Origin: Microglena sp. YARC
Taxonomy: Eukaryota > Chlorophyta > Chlorophyceae > Chlamydomonadales > Chlamydomonadaceae
Assembly: GCA_022414725.1 (NCBI GenBank)
Contig: CM039465.1
Span: forward strand, 39,520,435-39,584,434
Reading direction: 5' to 3'
Length of the DNA stretch: 64,000 nt
Made by a program: the position numbers and the translations under genes. The notes beneath the pieces are model-generated. The model was not told the origin of the DNA, did no database searches, and worked only from the letters and a program-made list of their open reading frames with translations. Position 1 is the first letter of the stretch; each line of letters begins with the position of its first letter. This document shows, one piece after another, positions 48,044 through 58,700 of the stretch.

Positions 48044-51000
48044 CCTTTATTGATGTCTTCATTTTGTTCTCTGGTTGATGGATTGATCCTTTATTGGTGT
48101 ATTCATTCATATTGTGCTCTGGTTGATTGATTGATCCTTTATTTATTTATTCATATTGTGCTCTGGTTGATCGATTGATCCTTCATTGGTGTATTTATTC
48201 ATATTGTGCTCTGGTTGATCGATTGATCCTTTATTGATTTATTCATATTGTGCTCTGGTTGATCGATTGATCCTTTATTGATGTATTTATTCATTTTGTG
48301 CTCCGATTGATGGATGGATCGATTGATTCATTGATTCATTGATTGGTCCTGTATTTATTAATATATTTATTTATTCACATTGTGCTATAAATGATGCAGG
48401 TGGAGGTCATTCTGCCCAAGTACGATGTCATGAACTACGACCAGGTATGGATGGATGCATGGATGGATGGATGGATGCATGGATGCATAGATGGATGGAT
48501 GCATGCGTAGATGCATGGATGGATGGATAGATGCATGCATGCATGGATGCATGGATGTATGGATGGACGGATGCATGCATGGATGCATAGATGGATGGAC
48601 GGATGCATGCATGGATGCATAGATGGATGGACGGATGCATGCATGGATGCATAGATGGATGGACGGATGCATGGATGGATGCATGGATGGATGGATGCAT
48701 GAATGCATGTATATTGATAATTATTACCATGTTTACAGGATGTTTACCATTTTACGAAGTCTGTATTTCTGCTTGTCTGCCTGTCTTTCTTGTGAACTGT
48801 TTTCAACAGCTGAGTTATAAACTTGCCCCACAGCATGCACAATGTGGCTGCACAGTGCGGCACAGCCGGACTGTGTGGTACAGCCACAGTGCGGTACAGC
48901 CAGACTGTGTGGTACAGCCACAGTGCAGTACAGCCGGACTGTGTGGTACAGCCACAGTGCGGTACAGCCACAGTGCATTACAGCAGGACTGTGTGGTACA
49001 GCCACAGTGCGGTACAGCCAGACTGTGTGGTACAGCCACAGTGCAGTACAGCCAGACTGTGTGGTACAGCCACAGTGCGGTACAGCCGGACTGTGTGGTA
49101 CAGCCACAGTGCGGTACAGCCAGACTGTGTGGTACAGCCACAGTGCGGCACAGCCGGACTGTGTGGTACAGCCACAGTGTGGTACAGCCAGACTGTGCAG
49201 TACAGTCACAGTGCAGTACAGCCGGACTGTGTGGTACAGCTGCAGTGCAGTACAGCCAGACTGTGTGGTACAGCCACAGTGTATGGCCGCACAGTGCGGT
49301 ACAGCCACAGTGCGGCCACAGTGTATGGCTGCACTGTGTGGTACAGCTGGCCTGTCTGCCTGCCTGCCTGTTTACTGATCAAAGTCACCCACCACCATAC
49401 AGAATGACCCACCACCAAAATCATCCATCACCATACAAAATCACCCACCATTAAAAATCACGCACCACGAAATCACACAGAACCACACCATACAGATTGA
49501 GGGCCTCCACCACAAAGGAACCTTCAAGTATGACAACACGGATATCAAGGGGGGGGGGGGGGGGGGTCAAGGAAGGGGGTCAGCCCTCCTCCTTTTTTAG
49601 GCGTTACAGGTCGAATTCTTTTTTCTTATACTCCTGCACCACTATACAGATTGAGGGCCTGCACCACAAAGAAACCTTCAAGTATGACAATGCGGAAGTC
49701 AAGGTTTGGCACGGCTTGGTGGAGGAACTTCCCACTACTTTCTTAGAGCCTTCCAATGGTCACTTCTGGGCTGGATGCATCTATGGCAAGAACAACGATG
49801 CAGAGAGGTGCGGGTTTATTTTGTTATTGGGGTGATAGTGGTGGGGATGATGGTAATAATCAATTGGTGGGGCTGGATGCATCTATGGCAAGAACAACGA
49901 TGCAGAGAGGTGAGGGTATATTTTGTTATTGGGGTGATAGTGGTGGGGATGATGGTAATAATCATTTGGTGGGGGTGGGGGGTGGATGCATCTATGGCGA
50001 GAATCTTTGATTTGAGTGATGGCAAGAATATTTGATGGGGGTGATGGCAAGAATCTTTGGTGGTATATTTTTGTTTGATGCATCTATGGCAAGAACAACG
50101 ATGCGGAGAGGTGAGTTTGTTTTATGGGGATGATTGTGATGGTGGGGGTTATGGCATGAATTGATTGGTGGGGTTGGGGGTGGATGCATCTATGGCAAAC
50201 ATCTTTGATGGGGGTGATAGCAAGAATCTTTGGTTGTATATTTTTGTTTGATGCAGCTATGGCAAGAACAACGATGCGGAGAGGTGAGGGGTTTAGGGTT
50301 TAGGGTGCAAAGATGTAGAGAGGTAAGGGGCTTAGGGTTTGGGTTGCAACGATGCGGAGAGGTGTGGGGTTTATGGTTCAGGTTGCAACGATGCAGAGAG
50401 GTTTGGGCATGCCTTTGGGGGGCAAAGCCCCCCCTTCTGTGGGGCGTCAAAGCCTCACTTCTGGGCTGGATGCATCTATGGTAAGAACAAAGATGCGGAG
50501 GGGTGAGGGTATCATGTCTTTTGATTTCACGGGGGTGTTGGTGAAGGTGATGGCAAGAATCAATTGGTGGGGGGGGTGGGGGGGTGGATGCATCTATTGC
50601 AAGAATCAATTGGTGGGGGTGGGGGTGGATGCATCTATGGCAAGAATCAATTGGTGGGGGTGGTGGTGGGGGTGGATGCATCTGTGGCAAAAATCTTTGA
50701 TGGGGGTGAAGGCAAGAATCTTTGTTTGTATTTTGTATGCATCTATGGCAAGAACAACGATGCAGAGAGGTGAGGGTACTACATTTATCCTAGTACTGCC
50801 TGTACCGCTTTTGCACCCGTTTTAAGAACAATGATGCAGACATGTGAGGGTACTTCATTTATCTTAGTACTGCCTGTACCGCCTTGCACTGTTTCAAGAA
50901 ACAACGATGCAGAGAGGTGAGGGTACTTAAAGGGCTTAAGCGCAGCTAGCTGGCTATTTGGCCTACCCCTTCAAGGGCTCCAGCGCAGCTAGCTGGCTAT

Positions 51001-52518
51001 TTGGCTTACCCCTTCTAGGGCTCCAGCGCAGCTAGCTGGCTGTTTGGCTTACCCCTTCAAGGGCTCCAGCGCAGCTAGCTGGGAAGGGTGTATACTTAAA
51101 CTGTAACTGTAACAACATACATAATTGTGCATCTCCAGGTTTGATTATCAGTTCATAAATGCTTTCCCATTTAGCCCCTCCTGTTAAAAGTCTCTTAAGC
51201 CTATTGGGCCTGCCCCCTTCAGGGCATAAGCGCAGCAAGCTGGCAAGGGTGTATACTGTAACAGCATACATACTTTTGCACCTCCAGGTTTGGGGTTCAG
51301 TTCATCAGTGCTTTTCCATTTTAGCCCCTCCCGTCACAGTTGGGCAAGTCTCTTTAGCCTATTTGGCCTGCCCCTTCTAGGGCTTAAGCCCAGCTAGCTG
51401 GCTATTAGGCCTACCCCGTTAGGGTCTTAAGCGCAGCTAGCTTGAAAGGATGCACACTATAGCTGTGACTGCAACTGTAACTGTAACAACATACATACTT
51501 GTGCATCTCCAGGTTTGGATACTTCTGCGGGTCAGCCATGGAGTACCTCCTGCCATAGTTGGGCAAGTCCCTTAAGCCTATTTCGCCTGCCCCTTAAATT
51601 AAGCGCAGGGTAAGCGGAGGTTGAGCGCAGCTAGCTGGAAAGGGTGTATACTGTAACTGTAGCTATGAATGTGAATGCAGCTGTAACTGTTACATCATGC
51701 ATATGTGTGCACCTCCAGGTTTGGATACTTCTGCGGGGCAGCCATGGAGTACCTCAAGAGATTCAACGTGGACGCCTCCATCGTTCACTGCCATGACTGG
51801 CCCAGCGCCCCAGCAGCTTGGGGTGCCCGCGGGGCAGCTAGGGCCGTGTTCACCATCCATAACCTGTCGTATGGGGTGGACTTGGTTGGAAGGGCCATGC
51901 AGTCGTGTGAGGTGGCAACCACTGTGTCTCCCACGTATGCTAGAGAGGTGCGGGCTTGTGTTGGTATTTGTGTGTTTGGTGTGTTCCCCTTCTTACTACT
52001 TAGATAACTCCTTGGTTGGGAAGGCCGTGCACTCTTGTGAGGTGGCAACAACTGTGTCACCCACGTATGCTAGAGAGGTGCGGGCTTGTGTGAATCCATA
52101 TATTTAAATTAAAATCGTGATCTAGCACCATATTTTATATTTAATATGTATGTTAGAGAGGTGCGTGCTTGTGTTGGTATTTGTGTGTTTTGTGTGTTCC
52201 CCTTCTTCCTACATGGGCACTCCTTGGTTGGGAGGGCCATGCACTCTTGTGAGGTGGCAACAACTGTATCGCCCACGTATGCTAGAGAGGTGCGTGCTTG
52301 TGCTTGTCCTTGTGTGTTTCACCTGTTGCCCTTCTTCCTTGTTGACACTGACTCCTTCACTCTCACACACACACACGCACACACAAACATACATGTGCAA
52401 TCACACACAAACTCCATCACATTCACACACACACACACATGTTCCACAAGTTGACATCTTAGGTGTCTTTGTGTGTTTCGTGTGTTCCCCTTCTTCCTTG
52501 TTGACACTGACTCCTTCA

Positions 52519-52576
<58 letters not shown>

Positions 52577-52711
52577 CACACATACATGCGCTATCACACA
52601 CAAACTCCTTCACACACACACGCACATGTTCCACAAGTTGACATCTTAGGTGTCTTTGTGTGGTTGATATGTTCACCTTCTTCCTTGTTGACACTGACTC
52701 CTTCACTCACT

Positions 52712-52767
<56 letters not shown>

Positions 52768-55700
52768 CACACAAACGCACACATACTTGTGCAATCACAC
52801 AGAAACTCCTTCACACACACACACATGTTCCACAAGTTGACATCTTAGGTGTCTTTGTGTGTTTCATACAATCATATGTTCCCCTTCTTCCTTGTTAGGC
52901 ACTCCTTGGTCGATTCATTATTCACAAACATGGCCACTGGGTGGAGGTGGACTTGGTTGGAAGGGCCTTGAACTCTAGTTAGGCACACCCCGGTTGATTT
53001 TTGATTTCACAAACACCTTTTATCAAGTTCACGACCCTTGTCTCATTTCAATCCTGGTCCCTTTACAATGTTCAGATACTTAGTAATCTATTTGTATTTA
53101 ATAGCAATTGATATTGGAGTTTTATCAGCTCCATAAATAGTAGCAGGGACCATTCCTTTTCTTATAAGAGCCTGTGCAATGTTCAGATCAGCGGGCAGGG
53201 TAGGGTAGGGTTTTCGTCATGGGGACTCGGTAGGGGTAAGGTTTTCGTCACTAAACCCTACCGAGCTGATAAACCCAAGTGACGAAAATCGTCACTAGGG
53301 TTCTTGGGGGGGGTTCGTCACTTTTTGTCATAGGGACTCGGTAGGGGTAGGGTTTTTGTCATGGGGACAAGAGTTTTATCAGCTCCAAAAATAGTTGCAG
53401 GGACCATTCCTGTTCTTATAAGAGCCTGTGCAATGTTCAGATCAGCGGGCAGCCTGCTATCGGCTCAAACCTAGTCAACCTGCATGGTAGCCTTGCTGGT
53501 ATTCACAATTCATATTCTCATGTCTGATTTGTATTGTCCCTGTACAATGTTCAGACCAGCGGGCAGCCCTCCATCTTCGCCAACCTAGTCAACCTGCATG
53601 GTACCCTTGCTGGTATTCACAACACTTTGTATCATGTTCACGACCCTTTTTTCGTTTCACTCCTTGCCCCTGTACAATATTCAGATCAGCGAGCAGCCTG
53701 CTGTCAGCTCAAATTTGGACAAGCTTTATGGTATCCGTACTGAGATGTATGTTTGTATGTATGTATGTATGAATGTATGAATGAATGTATGTATGTATGT
53801 ATGTTACAGTCCAGGGGTGGGCCAAATAGGGACTTGCCCAACCGTATAGGAAGGGCTTGTATCATGTCCACAACCCTTTTTCATTTTAATCCTTGCCCCT
53901 GTGTCAAATTTCCAGATCAGCGGGCAGCCTGCCATCGGCTCAAACCTGGACAAGCTTTATGGTATCCGTACTGGGATTCACAACTCATATTTTTGGCGGA
54001 GCCCCCCCTTCTGGGGGGCGGGAGCCCCCAGGGTTACCCATTTGTCCGTCCATCCAACCATCCATCCATCCATCCATCCATCCATCCATCCATCCATCCA
54101 TCCATCCATCCGTCTGACCGTGATGAAGCCCGACACGCCAGCCAACGGTCTCGTAACTAACTCGCTTCCGTTGCCACCTGTCGCTCCCTCGCGATCACTC
54201 TCCGCCAATTTTTAGCGTTGCAGGCGACGCTGCATCGAACTTGTCATGTCTGATTTGCATTGTCCCTGTATAATACTCAGATCAGCCGGCACCCTGCCAT
54301 CTCCACAAACCTAGCCATACTTAGGTATCCGTACTTGTATGTATGTATGTCCAGGGGTAGGCCAAATATGCTAAAGGGACTTGCCCAACCGTTTAGGAAG
54401 GGCTTGTATCATGTTCACGACCCTTTTTTCATTTTAATCCTTGCCCCTGTGTCCAATTTCCAGATCAGCGGGCAGCCTGCCATCGGCTCAAACCTAGCCA
54501 TACTCAATGGTATCCGTACTTGTATCATGTTCACGACCCTTTTTCATTTCAATCCTTGCCCCTGTGTCCAATTTTCAGATCAGCGGGCAGCCTGCTATCG
54601 GCTCAAACCTGGACAAGCTCTATGGCATCCGTACTGGGATTCACAATTCCTATTCTCATGTCCTTTTTTCTTTCTTCTTGTGACTTCTCATTTGTTAGCT
54701 TCTTACCTCCGCCACTGTAAGTGGTTGAGATCTGGGTCCTGCTCTAGGGGGTTTAATACCTACGCCACCAAAACGGTGGTTGGGAGTTTGGTTTGTTTGT
54801 CCTCGACACACACCTGATGTAATGGGGTTTTTTGCTTTGTGGGTGCTTTTTCTTTTTGTTTAAAGCACAGAGTCGCATACACCCTCGCGGTGTCAAGTAG
54901 ACTTTAACATGTAATGTAATGTCTGATTTGCATTGTCCCTGTACAATGTTCAGATCAGCGGGCAGCCTGCCATCTCCACAAACCTAGCCATACTCATGGT
55001 ATCCGTACTTGTATCATGTTCACGACCCTTCTTCATTTCAATCTTTGCCCCTATGTCCAATTCCCAGATCAGCGGGCAGCCTGCTATCGGCTCAAACCTA
55101 GCCATACTCAATGGTATCCGTACTTGGATCATGTTCACGACCCTTCTTCATTTCAATCCTTGCCCCTATGTCCAATTTCCAGATCAGCGGGCAGCCTGCT
55201 ATCGGCTCAAACCTGGACAAGCTCTATGGCATCCGCAATGGTATCGACGCTGAGATGTGGGATCCGGAGAATGACCCCTTCTTGCCCATGCCTTATGAGT
55301 AAGTGCGGGAAGTGGGAGGGGCTACTGTGGGCTGTGTATAGTTTGTTGTTCTGTGCTGTGGTGCTATGCGTGGTGTGCTGTGGTATGCGTAGTGTGCTGT
55401 GCTGTGGTGTGCTGTGCATGGTGTGCTGTGCGTGGTGTGCTGAGATGTGGGATCCGGAGAATGACCCCTTCTTGCCCATGACTTATGACTTTATGAGTAA
55501 GTGCGGGAAGTGGGAGGGGCTGCTGTGAGCTGTTCTGTGCTGTGGTGCTATGTGTGGTGTGCTATGTGATGTGTGTGGTTGTCTGCGGTGTGCATGGTGA
55601 ACTGTGCGTGGTGTGCTGAGATGTGGGATCCGGAGAACGACCCACTCTTGCCCATAACATATGAGTAAGTATCCCGTTTCAGTGATACGATTGGTCTAGT

Positions 55701-58700
55701 GGTACACCAAATCGCTTAAATGAAGAAGGGTCGGGGGTTCGATTCCCCCTATGGTCCCCCTGAGCGTTGCAGGTCGTTGTCAACCGCCATGGTAGCTTGT
55801 CTAGTTGTGGTAGAAGACCGCTCTTTACCTGCGTACTACGGGTTCCCTTAATACCACGCCCCACCAGGCGTTATCATTACCTTTTCTATGAGTAAGTGAG
55901 GGAAGTGGGAGGGGCTGCTGTGTGTGGTTACATGTTTCTGGTGAGCTGTTATGTGCTGTGGTGTGGTTACAGGTTTCTGGTGAGCTGTTGTGCTGTGGTG
56001 TGGTTACAGGTTTCTGGTGAGCTGTTATGTGCTGTGGTGTGGTTACAGGTTTCTGGTGAGCTGTTATGTGCTGTGGTGTGCGTGGTGTGCTGTGCTATGG
56101 TATGCTATGTGCTGTGTGTGGTTTACTGTGGAGTGTGCGGTGTGTGTGGTGTGCTGTGCGTGGTGTGCTGTGGTGTGAGGTGTGCATGGTTTGCTGTGCT
56201 GTGCTGTGCGTGGTGTGCGGTGTGCTGTGCTGTGAGTGCTGTGCTGTGGTGTGCGGTGTGCGTAGTTTGCTGTGCTGTGCTGTGCTGAGCGGTGTGCATT
56301 GTGTTGTATGCACCCTTTTTACCTTGTGAGAATGTTCCCTGCAATGGGTAGGACCAAGCACAGTCTAGTCCCACCAGTGCACTTCTCTGATAGCACCATC
56401 CTGGGCTTGCACTGGCACTTTCCGTTTTTGAACATATGTATGTATGTTACAGTCCAGGGGTAGGCCAAATAGGCTTAAGGGGCATTAGTATAAATTCTAC
56501 ACCCTCAACCCTCTTTGCCATGGGGTTTTTCGCTTTGTGGGTGCTTTTTCTTTTTGTTTAAAGCACAGAGTCGCATACACCCTCGCGGTGTCAAGTAGAC
56601 CTTAACATGTAATGTAATGTAATTTGCAGCGCTGACAATGTGGTAGCTGGAAAGGAGGCTGCCAGGAAGGAGCTCCGAAACCGGCTCAAGCTAGCCCATG
56701 TCGATGTCCCAATTATAGCTGTGGTGACTCGCCTTGTGGCCCAGAAGGTGAGATTCTGTTGTGGCCTGACCATACTTCGTGTAACCTTGTTGTGACTCTC
56801 ATGACTTCATGGGTGTACACAGCTTGTCTGGTGCAGTGCTTGGGTTCATTAGAGTGATGCATGCCAGTGTAGCTGTCTCCATTGTGGCTGTGGTGACTTG
56901 CCTTATGGCCTAGAAGGTGAGATTATGTTGTGGTCAGACCATACTTCTTGTAACCTTGTTGCGACTCTCATGACTTCATGGGTGTACACAGCTTGTCTGG
57001 TGCAATGCTTGGGTTCATTAGAGTGATGCATGCCAGTGTAGCTGTCTCCATTGTGGCTGTGGTGACTTGCCTTATGGCCCAGAAGGTGATATTATGGTGT
57101 GGTCAGACCATACTTCTTGTAACCTTGTTGCGACTCTCATGACTTCATGGGTGTACACAGCTTGTCTGGTGCAGTGCTTGGGTTCATTAGAGTGATGCAT
57201 GCCGGTGTAGCTGTCTCCATTGTGGCTGTGGTGACTTGCCTTATGGCCCAGAAGGTGATATTATGGTGTGGTCAGACCATACTTCTTGTAACCTTGTTGC
57301 GACTCTCATGACTTCATGGGTGTACACAGCTTGTCTGGTGCAGTGCTTGGGTTCATTAGAGTGATGCATGCCGGTGTAGCTGTCTCCATTGTGGCTGTGG
57401 TGACTCGCCTTATGGCCCAGAAGGTGATATTATGGTGTGGTCAGACCATACTTCTTGTAACCTTGTTGCGACTCTCATGACTTCATGGGTGTACACAGCT
57501 TGTCTGGTGCAGTGCTTGGGTTCATTAGAGTGATGCATGCCGGTGTAGATGTCACCATTTTGGCTGTGGTGACTCGCCTTATGGCCCAGAAGCTGAGTGT
57601 GGCACGACAGCCTGTTATCTAGGTGCAAGTATGTGAGAATCAGGATTTGAACATCTTGAATAGCCTGTTTGATGTATCCAATGCCCTTTCACTCAGCTAC
57701 TCAAGCACTCAGCTACTCTAGCACTCTGTTAGGTTCATTAGAGTGATGCATGCTGGTGTAGATGTCACCATTGTGGCCCAGGAGGTGAGACAGAGATGTT
57801 GTGGCCAGACCGCACCCCTTGTAGCCTTGTTGCAACTCGTGCTCGTGTTCATACAGATCATCCACCTTACAAGGCGTGTTCATGTTTGCACAGGGCATTT
57901 AGCTTATGCCTTGTGCTCGTGTTCATACAGATCATCCACCTTACAAGGCGTGTTCATGTTTGCACAGGGCATTTAGCTTATGCCTTGTGCTCGTGTTCAT
58001 TCAGATCATCCACCTTACAAGGCGTGTTCATGTTTGCACAGGGCATTTAGCTTATGCCTTGTGCTCGTGTTCATCTAGTACGACTGTTGCGTCTTGACTT
58101 TTTTTGATTCTCATGACATACCTTACAATATTCAGGATATGCCTTGTGCTCATGATCAGGCAGTGTGTCCATCTGATCCAGCATTCACATGCTTGCGCCA
58201 GTTTTTTTAAATCTGAAAGTGAGTTTTTTCAAGCTTAATGGTTTTAGGCCTCCTCCAGTGAAAGCGTTTTTTAACTTGTTATAGCTTTTTACGGCCATTT
58301 AGGGCCAAATTATGTTTCGCCTAGTGGCAATTTGGGCAAAAACGGTGTCAAAAGGAGGGATCACTATATATAGGGGGGGGGGGGATCCCTGGTTTGAGCT
58401 CGGCATGCAACTCATCCAGTGCATCCATCTGATCCAGCATGCACATGTTTGCTCCTGGCATGCACCTAATGAAGCATGCTGCTTGGAGGGCACTGGAACG
58501 CGGCATCCAGCTTGTGCTCCTAGGCTCCGGACTTGATGGGCGTGTTTCCACTTCATATTCCATGCTCGTGTTCATCCAGTGCATCCATCTGATCAAGCAA
58601 GTCCACGTTCTCGTCCGGCATTCACGCTCTTGAGCATGTTCATATTTGTCCAGGGCATTCACTTGATACTTAATGCTGGTGTTCATAAAGTGTGTATCGG

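Larger units (their letters stand above)
53110..55182 (+). repeat. About ten acceptor-side echoes of SS3 exon 16
   Basis: GATCAGCGGGCAGCCTGC and following exon bases occur after a TTCAG, CCAG or CTCAG junction near 53188, 53437, 53550, 53681, 53915, 54279, 54464, 54578, 54951 and 55066, then the real exon at 55183. Many units extend through the exon codons to CTATGG and then enter intron sequence. Several mobile elements are inserted between copies. Confidence 0.94.

Noticed and set aside
48842..49378. Cys/Val/Gln-rich frames of up to 194 codons
   Set aside because: Pure translation of the 34-bp minisatellite in overlapping frames of both strands.
52150..52641. 163-codon frame after exon 15
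   Set aside because: It combines an exon 15 echo in the wrong frame with CA microsatellites.
55684..55757. tRNA gene
   Set aside because: A and B boxes and a T-arm are present, but acceptor-stem halves do not pair and no anticodon arm is convincing. The 11-bp target duplication around a 216-bp unit identifies a SINE.
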